From positions 2,354,436 through 2,418,435 of the forward strand of contig JAJEKV010000072.1 of NCBI GenBank assembly GCA_021234155.1: a stretch of 64,000 bases of DNA, written 5' to 3'. Positions within the stretch are counted from its first letter, which is position 1. Every line of letters begins with the position of its first letter. Of this stretch, positions 33,121 to 45,796 are shown one piece after another. The notes under the pieces are model-generated. The model ran no database searches, was not told the DNA's origin, and saw only the letters and a program-made list of their open reading frames with translations. The stretch is from Isoetes taiwanensis. Its lineage: Eukaryota; Streptophyta; Lycopodiopsida; Isoetales; Isoetaceae. Position numbers and translations under genes: made by a program.

Positions 33121-35334
33121 AAAATAAAAATAATAATACAATATTCATAATTTAAATAAATAAATAAATTACAAATTAATTAATTAGAGGACATATATAA
33201 ATTAATATAATTAGTTTGTCAATGTAATTAAATATATAAATTAGAGAAACATTTAAGTCAATATATACAATTAATTAATTTAGCCTAGACATTAATTTAG
33301 CCTTAGACCATTTTCGCCAAGCCGAAGGAGAATGTGCATGGACCGGGGCTGCCGAATGTGCAAGGCGCAGAATGCATGGACCGCATGTGCATGTTGAATT
33401 GTAAACTATTGCAGGTGTGTTCAAGAAAGCAAATGTCAAGAACAAAGGTCCGCTTAAAAACGTAAAAGGTCCGCAAAATAGGACACTGCCGAAGAATGTT
33501 TGGGAGGATAGAACAACACCGATTAAAATTTCCACAATCAAATGGTCCTAAGACACGTAACTCCGCCTTACCCGGTTCACACGGTTTGGATCTTTTATTT
33601 GCAGGACTTCGATTTTTTTTTTTGCAAAGAAGAAGAAGAGTGAGGCAGCGCCGAATTTAAAAAATCCCCTTATGCTTTTGTGTTTCTACTTATGTTTGTG
33701 CTTCCCGGAACTTCGATGCTAAACAAGGCGGGTTTTCATGTTCGATGCCAAAACAGTAGGGCCTTTCATGTTTTGATGCCAAAACAGGGCTGGTCTTGCA
33801 TCTTTGTCCGCTTCTTCCCCCGCTTCTTTGCTTCCTCATCGCTTCTTGTTTGATCCATCCGCTTCATGCCTTGTTTTACGCTTTTGATCGTATGCCCGTC
33901 TTCTTCTTGCTTTTCTATTTGCTACATTCCCCGCTTTAGAGAGAGCTCATGGATTTACCCTACAGATAAAGATAAACGGCAAAGATAGGATTCGGCGTAA
34001 TAAAGAGAAGAAGAACGGCGAAAAGATCCGACCTTGCCGGATCCGACCTCTCCGCGGTCATTTCGGCCTTTCTCACGGTCAGACCTTGCCATCATTCACA
34101 CGGTCATCCGGTTAGCGAGATCCGGACCGTCCCGGATCGTAAATCTTCAACCGCTTTCAAAATCTTCTATTATTGCTTTCTTTGTGATCCCCGCCTTGAT
34201 CCGGCATTAGGCGGCTTAGCCCTCCATATCCGGTGCAAAAGCGGGATTTGCCCCTTTATTAAGGGCTATCTTTATCTCTTTAGGATTCGCTGCTTTCTTC
34301 AAATATCTTCCTTTTTATTTTTCCTCAGGTCACGTCCGGCCCTACAAATTCGGCCCCGCGCCTAATCCTCAAGTTGGGATGCGGAGGGCCGATAATCGCC
34401 TCGGCAATTTCGCAAAGAACACATTCGCCCTTTCTTTTCTTGAAAAGAACCCGAAATGGGCGCTCATATATTTTGTTATTGGCAGCATTGATGATGGGTT
34501 TGGCGAATAGGGGCTTTGCACAACATCAAAATAGCATGTGTTAGTCTTGGGAAAATAGCTTCGGAAAAGGAGTAAAGAGAGGTCACATCGCCATAGCCAT
34601 CGCCATAGCCGGGTCTTCAGCAGGGGATTAGAGCCATCATGGGAAAGAGCAGGACCAAAAGGTATGTACCAAATTCAAATTTCGAAAATGAGGGGGAAAA
34701 AAAAGCGGGGTAGAGTAAAAAGAACAATAAATATGTAATGAGGGGAAAAAAAGCGGGTAGAGTAAAAAGAACAATAAAGAGTTAAAAAAGAAATAGAGGA
34801 TTTGATTGTTTGAAGCTTTACATTTTCGCAAGTTCTAGTCATATTTGGCAAGTTTTATTTGGCATTCTTTCAAGCATTCTTTGTATTGCTCGTTTAGAGT
34901 TTGTGATGGTCTATTTTTTCATAGAAAATATATAAGGAGTGTATTTTTTTTCATAGAAAATACATAGGATATTGTGTTTATTGAAAAATACATAGTATAT
35001 AGGATATTGTGCTTATTAATAAATACATAGTATATAGTGTCCCATTTAAAAAAGCTTCCCATTTTGTAGTCACATAGGATATTGTGCTTATTAGAAATTA
35101 GAAAATACATAGTATATAGCGTCCCATTTAAAAAAGCTATCTTTGAAAAAAGCTATGGGTAAATATTGACATATTAAAAAGGGAAGAGCGTCTATCTTTT
35201 GTATTACTATACATAGAAAGTGCATAGGATATGGTGTGCATTAGAAAATATATAGAATATGGTCCAATTAGTCATGATTTGTGCTCCATACTATTGGAGA
35301 TAGAAACCTCGAAACTAGCCCCCGGACTTGCTTT
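33121..35334. other. Unassigned stretch with AT-rich and tandem repeats
   Basis: 33125-33290 is TAAATAAATTAATTAATTAG-type AT-rich sequence. A unit of about 47-55 bases (GGGGAAAAAAAGCGGG..TAGAGTAAAAAGAACAATAAA) is duplicated at about 34690-34785. From about 34915 to 35260 a unit around ATACATAGTATATAGGATATTGTG is repeated several times. No gene is recognised. Confidence 0.5.
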
Positions 35335-35700
35335 TTTCATTTCGGGCCGCCTTTTCGACTCACGAAGCCCAGAAAAGACCTTCGACTTTTTTTTTTCTAA
35401 GTTGCCTTTCTCGACTCAAGCGAGTCGAAAAGGCCCTCAAACATGTGTTTTCACTTTGAAGGACCTCGGAACTGCGTTTTCACTCGGTCTTTTCGACTCG
35501 CGCGGTCGGAGAAAGGGCGAACTTGTGTTTTCACTTTGAGCTGCCTTTCTCATTTCGCGAAGTCGAAAGGCCTCCTGATCCCTAAAACCTTGTTTTTGCT
35601 TTTGAGCTGCCTTTCTTGACTTCGTGAGTCGAGAAAGGCCTTCTTTAACATGTGTTTGTTTTCCCTCTGAGCTGCCTTTCTCGACTCGGCCCTAAGAACT
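35335..35700. repeat. Tandem array of short hairpins (CTTTCTCGACT...AGTCGAGAAAG)
   Basis: Five to six units spaced roughly 60-90 bases apart each contain an imperfect palindrome such as CTTTCTCGACTCAAGCGAGTCGAAAAGG or CTTTCTTGACTTCGTGAGTCGAGAAAGG, introduced by GAGCTGC and followed by a T-rich TGTGTTTTCACTTTGA linker. It is both a tandem repeat and a series of hairpins. The two arms differ between units, but pairing is largely kept. Confidence 0.75.
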
Positions 35701-38322
35701 GTTTTATTTTTATTTTTTTTTGCCTTGTAGCATCACTTGACTAACTTGATTTTGTCTTTTGCCACCCCTTATCTCGACCGGATAGTACATGCTTGGGAGC
35801 AATAAAAAGACCAGTTCATTGAAGAAAAAGGTCTAGAAGAGGGTGGTGACATCGATTGGACATACAAGCAACGTGACCCATGAAGGAACTCCTCATACAA
35901 ATTTCCATAATGCCTTAAGTTGCTCCGTGGACTTGGAGAGCTCCACGCCCTTTGCACTAGGTTGTTCATGTGTGAAGAGGGTGTAATCATTGTGCCCATC
36001 TGACCACTATGGTCTCTTCACCCTTGTAATATATATTGTAATGAGCCCATTTATAAATATAAGGTATCTCAAAACTAGTATTTTTTGGTGATTAAGTAAA
36101 CAATTTGCTTAATTTTTGTTGGAATTTGTCTCTTGTCTACCCACCTAAGAAAATAGAGCCAAAATGTTCAACTAAGAATCTTTTTCAACTAGAACTTCGG
36201 TTTCAATCTGTAATGGAATTCCTATGTTTGAGTTGCATTGTTCTTTGTTCTCGACAAAGCGTCAAAATATCCAAGAAAAACCTGAAGAAAGCTTGGATGC
36301 ACACTTAAAAACGCACAAAAATTCGAATTATGGACAGTTTTGGCTCCGGTTCCTCCTTTTGTGTAAAATAACAAATCTTTTCTTGAAAAAAAGTGGGAAA
36401 TGGAATGAGTCCCACTTTAATTAAATACATTTGACTTTTAGACATGTTTTAAAGGCCACCAGCATATGTTACTTTATATTTGAAAAACATATGTAGACTA
36501 CCGATCTGAGTTTAGGGTTGAGAAGACTATTTGAACGGAGCTTTGGCAAAGATTGTCGAGTCGAAACATTTAGACTTTCGTCACGATTCTTCAAACTTAG
36601 CGCAAGGATGAAATTTTTCGATGGACTATTATACGCCTACCAAACAACAATTCCACGTCCGTAAAAATATCTTTACACGCCCACAAAAGGCATTTTCCAA
36701 GTCGCCACTAGCTTAGCGCGTGGAAGGGCTTACCCTTCCCTACAAGAATCTTTTCAAGTTATTTTTGGTGTGTTTTCTCTAGTAAGACTTATAGTCGATG
36801 ACCGTTCCTCTTATTGTCTTCTAAAAAGAGAGCAACGAAGTTTTGGACTCTTATAGAGATTTTTAAAGATTCTTTGATCGTGATTTTTTTTCCTCCATTT
36901 CTCCACCAAATCGAATCCCGCAGTGGTACTCAGGTCCGAATAACAGGAACTAAAGGATCCGGTAGCACGCACCAAAAATGGATCGAAGCGCCCTCATATT
37001 GAAACCACAAGAATTAATGGAAATTTTTGCCTCTAACTTCACGCGAGTCGCGCCATTAACCACGCGGTTCAGCGGTGGGATCATGGCCTTGAGAATATCT
37101 ACATAGGGAGCATTACGGAGGGATTACGGAGCATGGAACACCATTAGAGGGATTCCGAGCATTCCTTTAAAAGTCTTCCAGGATCCCCTCAATCTGGGGT
37201 AAAACTATCCCGTCCCTCTAAAGAATTGGCAGTTTGTTTAGGACATGTTCTGAAAATGCTCGTCAAGTTATATTCATCTCTAAAATATGTTACATATTGA
37301 TTATGTTTATTTTTAATTTCTTTATGCTACACCGCTAAATTGCAAGTCTAATTTCTTAATGTTGCTTGTTAATTTGCTACTTCTTGTAGCCTTCTCGGAG
37401 TGTGTCGTGTTGGTGACAAGAATGTGAATAAGAATATTTGCAAACTAGAATTTATGTCATTCGGGTAAGTAATTTGTCAATTCATGTTCTTTCTCTTTTA
37501 GTTGGTCTGCGTTGAAATCAAAGTTGAGAAGCATCATAGGTCTGCAACTATTTTCCCTTCAATAATTGTGAGTGCAAAAGATAAACATAATGCATTTAAA
37601 AAATTGAAACTCCATTTACTTAGATTTGTCAGACCATCTCTACAAAAATGTGCCACATTTTGAATGATACATATAAGGCTTTATGATTTATCTAAATTTG
37701 CAAAGTCATGGAGTCATATCTAACGCTTAATGCTCAGCTTACATTCTGCCCCTTCTTGAAGATGTCTCCTTGATGCCATCACAACGATGTCATATCATGT
37801 TGCACGGTAACTAATGTTTAAAACTTAATTCTTTTTTCCTTAGTTTTTCTAGATGGCTCCTTGCGGTTATGCTGAAATATTGGCCACAATTGACAAGTAT
37901 CATAGCTTTGCAGTCAACCTTAATAATGTTATATTCGAACAACTAGCAAAATAATTAAATACGTAAGATTTGAGTCCATATTAATCTCAAGAACGTGGCA
38001 ATATGTTTCAAATTTCATCACGAGATGTCCGGAAGTTCTATTGTGGGTGTCAATGATAGATGAAGGTACCAATATTATCTAGTAACTTGCCCAAGGTCTG
38101 AAGCCATCATGTTTATTTATAAACAACAGACACTTTATTATGCAAAGACCTTGCTTCCATGTCGTTGATGAATGTACAATAATAATTAGCCTTAAGTTAA
38201 GTATTTGCCCATTTGAAGCTTCTAGAAGTATTCTTACTGATGTATGACGTAGATGCTTTTTAGTTTGTACAGAAAGAACCAAGTCTGCGGCGATAGTACC
38301 TGCCCAGATGAAATCATTGAAA
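35701..38322. other. Unassigned stretch
   Basis: No domain or terminal repeat recognised. Frames are short and discordant. A small CGTGGAAGGGCTTACCCTTCC hairpin lies near 36720. The area may be old retroelement UTR or LTR sequence. Confidence 0.35.
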
Positions 38323-38691
38323 TCATATGCTAAAAAGTTTCTGTGATCTCAGAATGAACATGGAGTTGTCCATAAATTCTTGATATTCCTTTAGCCAGGC
38401 ATTTACTGTAAAATTAAATCCATAACTTGATGCATCAATAACAGAAATATATTTAGCCTGAAATGGTTTAATCAACACTACTAATTCATCACCTCCTTCG
38501 CGAGAAGCCCTTATAGTACCAACTATATTTATCCCTGCTTCATGTGGTACAACATGCCAAGTATCACTATATTGTACATCTTCCATTGATGAAATATCAT
38601 ACTTATTATGGTGCACCATATTCTCTGTTTGCTGCTCAGAATTCATGGCAGGTTGCTTGCAAAATGCAAAATTAATCAGGTCACTGGGCAA
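38323..38691 (-). other. Hypothetical ORF of protein-like composition
   Basis: A 122-residue minus-strand frame includes YSDTWHVVPHEAGINIVGTI, then ASREGGDELVVLIKPFQAKY and DASSYGFNFTVNAWLKEY. The composition is balanced, with hydrophobic strands and no retroelement motif, and is more protein-like than neighbouring frames. It may be an exon piece of a host gene. I recognise no family, and no partner exons are evident. Confidence 0.3.
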
Positions 38692-39215
38692 CGAAATAAA
38701 TGTGTTGTACAGATGTCAACATTACTAGCAAATAATGTATAGAATAGATTTTTTAACGTTCGCGAATGCCAATAACCATGGGACTCATACAACGGGCTAG
38801 TGCAACCATTATTACTAGGAATAGAAAAGTTTTTCCTTGAAAGTTATTCAAGGGAATAACCTTTGCAATAATGGTCATACTAAATAGTCAGTAAGCAATA
38901 AGTTTGTACAAAAATATCATAGTGAATGTTAATGGCTCAGCAATTGAAGACGCACGTCTAGTACCTCAAGTATGTATAATCACAAAAGCAGGACATCTCA
39001 GAAGTGTACGATTTTCATCTTCAGTAACCTATAACTGGCAATGTACACATAATCTTGTTTCGCTCGTGGCAATTGTTATTACTTCCACCTATCTGTTTCA
39101 ATTTGTAGCTTCTAGAAGCATGTATGAATTGATGCAATAGCTACAAGTTCTTTTTAGACAAAGCAAAGTAAATAAGCATGTTGTCCTTTTGTCAAAGTGG
39201 AGTATGTTCACATGT
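38692..39215. other. Nothing recognised
   Basis: AT-rich spacer before the decayed LINE. A 78-residue plus frame (38904-39140) has no recognisable features. Confidence 0.4.
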
Positions 39216-40310
39216 TTAATGATCAGTTTTAACTTGGATTAAGATGTGTATATTACATTTCATTGGGGGGAGGGACCAACTAGACAGTGTTTCAAAGCTT
39301 AGGATCAAGACTTCCAAACACCATGCAATGTTCATATGGCACAGACCAACGGGTAAACCATGCATTACAATGGTCTTTCCAATACCTATCCAAATGTTGA
39401 GGAGATTTAGCCATGGCAAGCATTAGAAGAGAGTATCTATCATTGTCCTTGTATAATGGATATAGCGCTCCATGGCAGAATGTTGAAGATGCTAAAGAAC
39501 TATCTCTTGTAAATGAATAGCATATGGCAATATAGGTTTCCCTCCTAGATTATAAGTGAGAAATGATATTTGCACTCGATCCAAGCTCTCCCAAATACTA
39601 GCACTAATGGCAGACCTCCACACTTCAGACCATATAGTAAAATAGACTCTACCAAATCCCCAAACAAGTCGGCTTTCTATGACCTATCATGACGTTCTGC
39701 ACAAAAAAACAAGTTTTTTCCATTGCATAGAATGCTTTCCTTGGTTACATGCTTGGTGATACACTGTTTCCAAGGTGTGTTCTCACAAAAATTTACACCA
39801 AGACATTTGTAGCTATCTACAACTTCAACTTCATGGCTATCATAGTGCAAAGTTAGAACAATAATGTCAAAGAAGACTGAACTAATAAGAACTTGGTTTT
39901 TTAAAGACTTACACGAAGGCCTGTATTCTCACAAAAAGTGTGCCGCACATGTTAATTTGTTGCATACTAGCAGTTGTATGTGCCATAAGCAAGACATCAT
40001 CAGCATATATATGTTGTTTGATGATGTTTATGCCAAATGCGATCCTCCGGCACCATGATTATTAATTGATCAACGTATCAAAGAGTGTAGGAGATAGAGG
40101 ACAACCTTGGCATACTCCAATGTTGCTATTGATTTAGGTACCTATATGTTGAAAACTTAGCAAGTATCCTTTTATAGAACCTATAAACTATGTTTTGAAG
40201 ATCTTGTGGAGCCCAAAGCGCTTGCAATCTTTGCCAAAGAAGCTCAAGAGGTACTACATCAAAAGAAAAAGTCAAATCCACAACGTGCATATAGATGATA
40301 GTTAACATAC
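39216..40310 (-). mobile_element. Decayed LINE fragment, relative of the 11-14 kb LINE
   Basis: On the minus strand, 40310-40126 reads FDVVPLELLWQRLQALWAPQ like block A of the LINE at 14.5 kb. YADDVLLMAHT lies near 40.0 kb, VVDSYKCLGVNF near 39.8 kb, VWRSAISASIWESLDRVQ near 39.6 kb and LQEIVL..MERYIHY near 39.5 kb. These follow the same order as in the better-preserved copy. Several stops and frame changes and the loss of both ends show an older, degraded insertion. Confidence 0.8.
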
Positions 40311-41505
40311 TGTTGTTTTAAGATATATTACCATAATACTACAACCAGTGAACAAAACCTGTGTACTCCTTGATATTTAACTTCAATTAGTGTAAATCTG
40401 CTTTTAATCCATGTCTATTTAAAGTACAACAAGTATCTGGGCTATAGTATAGTATGTGTTTCATACATTCAAATTACGAACAGACTAACCCCTAGAATTG
40501 CATTAAACAAGCCAATTACTAGTTTCAGGAAATGATGCTCAGTAGAAAATGACGTTTCCACGAATGTTAAGATAACACATTTTTAGAAAAACCATGAGGT
40601 GGTGAGAGATCTGGCATTTTAGACATCAATCAGATAGATTCACAAATCTGACTGCCGCTACTAACGAAGTAGGTGCCGCATCAGAGCAATAGAAAGAATG
40701 CTTGTTGTTACTACACGCATGAAAGAACAGGGGCAAAAGGCTGATCCAACAATATCACATTGATGAAGAAGGGCAATGCAGCTTGTAAAGCTCTTGATCA
40801 AGTGCGCGATTATGCCAGGATTCGAAGAAGCAAGCTCAAATGGGAAAGAGAAACACAAGAAATCATGATTTACAGATCCAACAATATCGCGCCGGTAAAG
40901 AATGATAATGCACCTTGTAAAGCTCTTTCATCAAGTGTGCGATTATGATAGGGTCTATTACACATTATTAGCTTGGACAAAATATTACTATTGGCAAGGT
41001 AGCCATCAATTAGCAACAATGAATATTACATGTACATCAACTGTTGTGTAACAAGGCGAAAAAAGCCTTGTTGTAGGGCAAAGCAACATCAACGCGTTAA
41101 AGGTGTGACACTATTCATTTATTATCGACCATATTAATATGCATGCTTGAGATAAAACAAAGGAACTCTATAACTCAATTACGATCTTATATCTGCTTGG
41201 GATCAACGACCGCAAGCTAGCGATCGATACCTAGAACCTCATACTCATTCAATGATCTATTTGAGCAATTACATATCCCTTTGGGACTTTAAAAATTGTG
41301 ACTTCATATGTTGACAATTAGTTCAACCTTATTATACTTTTCTAAAAGGTCGATTTTATACAAGTAATTTTACATTCTTATTTATAAGCCATATAAATTT
41401 AACATGGGTACTATTTCTCTACATCCAATGATTTTGGTCAGAGTTTTCTCTGCGTTGAGTTAATAGGTGATTTGGTTGCTGTTGGTTATTGTAATATGAT
41501 GTTAG
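40311..41505. other. Unassigned stretch with an imperfect tandem pair
   Basis: A unit containing CCAACAATATC...GCA(G/C)CTTGTAAAGCTCTT and ending GCGATTATG occurs at about 40747-40816 and 40878-40948. The rest shows no recognisable feature up to the GTTAG target duplication of the copia element (41501-41505). Confidence 0.4.
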
Positions 41506-42185
41506 TGTTATGAATTTAACAAATTATCTAGCAATGCAAGTATTCAATGATCACACCTTAGTTATTCAATGATCACACCATCAAAAGTTACACTTACAAA
41601 ATAAAATAGACCTTTAACAAAGATCTTAATATGAATCAACCATTGAATAATTTATTGTAGCAAAAAGAAGAAGCACTGTAGCATATGTTTTTCAATAACT
41701 TAGTCGAGCATTGCCGGCAGCCCAGGCATTCATCCAATGATGAATCCGTTCAGAATCACATCACACAGCTAGCTTTAATCTCTGTTTCTTCTTATAAGCA
41801 AGAAGGCACCAATTCACTAAGAATCAGTCCCGACGGTCATGGACTTGCTATTCGAGCTCGATCCATATTTGCCTTCTTTTTACCTTTAAAAATTTAACCT
41901 TTCACATATTAAAGTCTTCAATGGTTTCAAACGACCATTATATATAAGTATTTCACTTAGTAATTAGGTTGCACCATAACCTAGCATAGTTAGGTACACC
42001 TTAGATCTCTGTGCTATGAGAGCTGTGGATATCTGTGCATTCTCAACATAGAACCACCACTGTGCAATTCTCACATAGCAATTCCAGCTATCACATGGAT
42101 CAACTGGTTTTTACTTTAAATCAACCTTCAGTTATTTCATGAATCAACTGAGGTCAAACTATTATAATATGAACAAACCCTTTCA
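41506..42185 (-). repeat. 3' LTR of the copia element
   Basis: As written it starts TGTTATGAATTTAACA and ends AACAAACCCTTTCA; the same ends bound 58677-59362. On the minus strand a purine tract (GAAGGGAGAG) just precedes it, placing it as the 3' LTR. Confidence 0.93.
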
Positions 42186-42189
42186 CTCT

Positions 42190-42345
42190 CCCTTCATATT
42201 ATAATCTGTGCAGCTTATCATCTTCCTCATGTTACAGAATTTACTGTCAGATAGTGATTTTGTCAACAAGTCTGCCAACTGCATATTTGTATGAACATAT
42301 TGCACCTGTATTATGTTTCTCTGCACCAAATCTCTAATGAAGTTA
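42190..42345 (-). pseudogene. Copia RNase H C-terminal end
   Basis: FIRDLVQRNIIQVQYVHTNM and QLADLLTKSL are the hallmark close of copia RNase H (V-x-Y-V-x-T..QLADxLTK). It abuts the inserted Ty3 piece at about 42345. Fossil element part. Confidence 0.9.
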
Positions 42346-42354
42346 ATGGGTACC

Positions 42355-42640
42355 ACTTCATGGGATGAACTTGTCAAGAAGTTCCTGGATAGATTTGGTA
42401 AGTTAGCTGCTCCAAAAGATTTGGTTAATGAGTTGCAAGGGTTTTCTATACATGCAGGAGAAAGTGTGAATCAGTACAAAGAAAGGTTTAGCACATTTAT
42501 GAGTAGGTGTCAAAGAGCACAAGTTACAATCCCAACCCTTTTTCTAGTTACTGCTTTCATCAATGGTTTGGAAAGAAGACCAGATATCCAAAGGAAGTTG
42601 CTCAAGATCCAAGCTGCTGAAGGATTTGTTCCTTCCTTTC
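42355..42640 (+). pseudogene. Retrotransposon gag core on the opposite strand
   Basis: TTSWDELVKKFLDRFGKLAA, then GESVNQYKERFSTFMSRC, then ITAFINGL-like (VTAFINGLERRPDIQRKLL) are typical of the plant Retrotrans_gag domain. Its strand is opposite to the adjoining Ty3 protease region. Fossil element part. Confidence 0.8.
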
Positions 42641-42951
42641 TTCAAAAAACATTTGTATATTTTTCCTATTCTGATATTCAATCAAATCTCCTACAAACAG
42701 GGTTCTAGTCTTACCATTTTTTGTGATTGTAATCTCTTCAGTACTCTTTTCTTCTGATGCATTGATGGTTAGGATAGGACAAAGTGCTTTTACCTCACTA
42801 GCATCAAGATCTTCTTTTGGAATGGCTCCTTCAGTTAAATGTGACATGAGAGTTTCTCTACATAAGGCATCAGCTTCCACATTTTTCTCTCTTGGTATGT
42901 TAGTGATTTCCCATGAAGCAAAACTTGAGAGTACTCCCATTACTTGGTTTT

Positions 42952-44415
42952 TTAGGAGCTCTGATAATCTCCCGAAACTTGTCTACAAATCAATTGTGAG
43001 TCACCATAAATGTGAATGTTAGCAATATCCATAGCTTTAGCCTCCTGAAGACCTGCAATCAAAGCCTTATATTCTGCTACATTAGATGTGGCTTGAGGAA
43101 AGATTCTTCCTACTTTAGCTAAAAGTTTGTGAGAAGAATCTTTCAAAATAGCAGCAGATGATGCAATATTTAGTTTTTTAGAAATACCTCCATCAAACCA
43201 TAGAAATCCTGATGGTCCTTGTCTGCTGGGGAGTGCACACTCCATAATAAGGGGAACCATTTCATATTTCCTTGGTCTTGTATTTTTTATCCTGTAAGAC
43301 CCCAGAGGTTCTTCAATCAGCATCTCCTTAATAAAGTTTACCTCTTCTTTGGAGCCATAGGAGCCATCTTGATTGTAAATTGTGGTAGTTTGAGAACTAT
43401 TGGAGATGGTACATCTCCCTTGAGACCAGACTGGTCTAGCATCCACAGTGGCTAACCATCTCCTTCCTAAAAGTAGATCATAGATGTCAGATTCATCCCC
43501 TATATCTTCAAAAGCTACTACAATAAAGTTAGCAGCTCCAGTTATGCCCTCTGTATTAACAGGCACCTTAGTTACCACACCAATAGGGGTAATCTTAGCA
43601 TCATAAAAAGATCTTAATAATATAGAAGCTTTCTTGTCCACCTCGAAACCACATTTTTTCATAATGTGATATGGCATGATGTTTAGGGGGGATCCCCCAT
43701 CAAGTAACACATTTGAGAAGGTATAACCTCCTAAAGCAGCTGAACATGTGAATGCCCCAGGGTCTTCTTCATTCTGTGCTAGAACAAGGTTAGTGGCATC
43801 AGTAAAATTCACACAAGCATTTAATATCTCACCACCAGTTTGCTGCAGTACTCTTTTTCTATAACTAGGTGCAATCTTTAGCAATGTGAAAAGATCCACA
43901 CTTACTTTGGAATTTTTGAGCAAAACATCAACTTCGTCAAAGTCTTGATCTTTCTTACCATATTTTTGCTGAGGGGGTGGAGCTATGATTTGAGTAGGTG
44001 ATTCCACCACAGGTGGTGAAGACCTGGCAGTGGAATGCCTACTTGATTCAGCATGTACATGAGCTTCATTCATGCTTCTAGTTTGCACCACCATAACTTC
44101 TTCAGACTTAGGAACTTCTGTAGCCTGAATAAATCTTATGGAGGTACTTGGTTCAGCAAATCTCACAGGAGGTTTAGGCTCTGGTCTCTTTCCTTTTTCC
44201 TGCTTAGCAAAATATTCCTTAACAGCACACCTAACATCAGTATGGCCAACTTCTTTACAAAAAGAACAAACAGGACATTCCTTTCCAAAGTGGCCTTTTC
44301 TATTGCATTTAGGACACACTTGCCAATAGCAAATTTCTGATGGATGAGAATTCCTAATGCAATGAATACATTCAGGGTAAGTTTTACCTGTTCTTGCAGC
44401 CTTGAGTTCAACCAA
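42952..44415 (-). pseudogene. Ty3 gag tail, protease and RNase H in one long frame
   Basis: This 487-residue frame opens with cysteine/histidine knuckles (CPKCNRKGHFGKEC, CSFCKEVGHTDVRC). Protease follows (VLLDGGSPLNIMPYHIM, YDLLLGRRWLATV), then RNase H (FLWFDGGISKKL, NVAEYKALIAGLQEAKAMD, IYGDSQLICRQ). The neighbouring frame at 42602-42940 continues with VEADALCRETL and VGDLIEY, the link seen before RT in the relative at 11.1 kb. It shows that RNase H directly follows protease in this family. Fossil element part. Confidence 0.88.
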
Positions 44416-45796
44416 TTATTTGGTTATTTCTGCTAAAGCTTCAGTAACCTTAGATAGGTCTGATTTGACCTCTGCAACTTGAGAATCAGCTTCCTCCTCT
44501 TTAGATTTTTTCTTTTCTTTCTGTATGGCATAAACTGGAATGGAAGGGTGATGATCATAATGTGCATCAGTAGCATCAGTGTAAAAAGGATCATGGCTAT
44601 GGTGAGAAAGATGATGCTTGTCAGGCAAAATAGATATCTGAGTTAGGTCAGTTGTTTTGGCAAAAACTTTGTATATAGAACAGGGACATTCAATTCAAAT
44701 TGATATGGCAGGTTCTGAAGCAGACTAGTTGAGAAACTTGAGGGCAATGGCCTCTCCCTGCAATGATCTGGTGCATCAACATCATCTAATGGTTCTTGTT
44801 CTGCTGGAAATTTTTGTTTTGGAGCCATGAGTTCTGAGATTCAGGAAGATCTCGGTAGAACCTCCAAGATGTTGACCCTCAACCTGGCTAGAGAGTCAAA
44901 CACAATAAGCCAACTTGAATTTATGCTCAAGTTGGGGTTAGAACCTCCAGATCACTTAAGATGATCAGTCTACACAAGAATTTTTTAGAGAAAAAGCTCA
45001 AATATCAAGTACTCATACCTTTCCCAATTCAAGAATAAGGAGCCTTCACTCAAATTGATGTAGCTGTTATAGACGATTTGCTTTTCGAGGTCAAATGATT
45101 GTGACTTGTGTAGAAAAGTTATAAGCATGCAATGGAAAAGATCTTGACCAAGTCTGAGCTCTAATCAATCTCACATTTGAGTCAATTTTTGGTCAATACC
45201 AGTCAAAGCCACAGACAGATCTCAGAATTTTGTAACTTGAGTTACAGAGAGGATTTTTGAGAAATTCCAAAACTAAGGTGGAGTATAGATTCCAAGGATG
45301 TGGGGCAGACAATCAAATCTTATTTTGGATCACTAAAACTATTTTTTTGGCACTATTTTGTGGATAACAGTCTAAAATCATATCAGACAGAATGCAAAAA
45401 ATTATAACTTAAGTTTGGAGTGGTTTTTTCTCGAACTTTTTGTGCACTCAGGTGCAAATATCGTTGGGAATAAGAGGCAACTGGTCATATGCAAGAAAGG
45501 ATTATGGAATATCTTACTGTAAAAATATTTGCATATCTAAAATACTAAAAGAACATGACAGTCAATTTTGTTAACACTTGGCAGACAATTTTCATTGATG
45601 TGAAGGTAATACAAGATGAATATGGGTCTCATGATCATAAATCAATCATCAGAGTATCTCAAAAGATCATATAATAACATCATAATAGGATAATCAGTCC
45701 AATTTTCTCAAATCGAACTGTGGAATACTCAGAAACTTCATGAACGTCTTCAGATCATGCTCAGCATGTATCAATGTTGAGGTTTGATGCGTCTGG

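Larger units (their letters stand above)
42346..45796 (-). mobile_element. Rearranged Ty3 (Tat/Athila-like) fragment inside copia
   Basis: The minus strand from about 44.83 to 42.6 kb holds gag N-terminal and middle parts, zinc knuckles, protease and RNase H, in the same order as the Ty3 fossil at 9.7-11.1 kb. Next to it, at 42.35-42.64 kb, a gag core domain reads on the opposite strand, so the fragment is internally rearranged. 44.83-45.80 kb is non-coding and may be its 5' leader or LTR; I see no second copy of it. It interrupts the copia RNase H region. The fossil is partial and broken. Confidence 0.8.

Noticed and set aside
32619-33148. Long proline/leucine-rich and Glu/Gly/Lys-rich open frames (up to 148 residues)
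   Set aside because: They translate a GGGGA-type low-complexity block and have no domain or codon structure beyond the repeat.
34637-35110. Phe/Tyr-rich minus-strand frames
   Set aside because: They translate tandem AT-rich repeats and show no recognisable domain.
43219-44340. Plus-strand frames of 60-95 residues across the minus-strand Ty3 region
   Set aside because: They are antisense shadows of the 487-residue gag-protease-RNase H frame.
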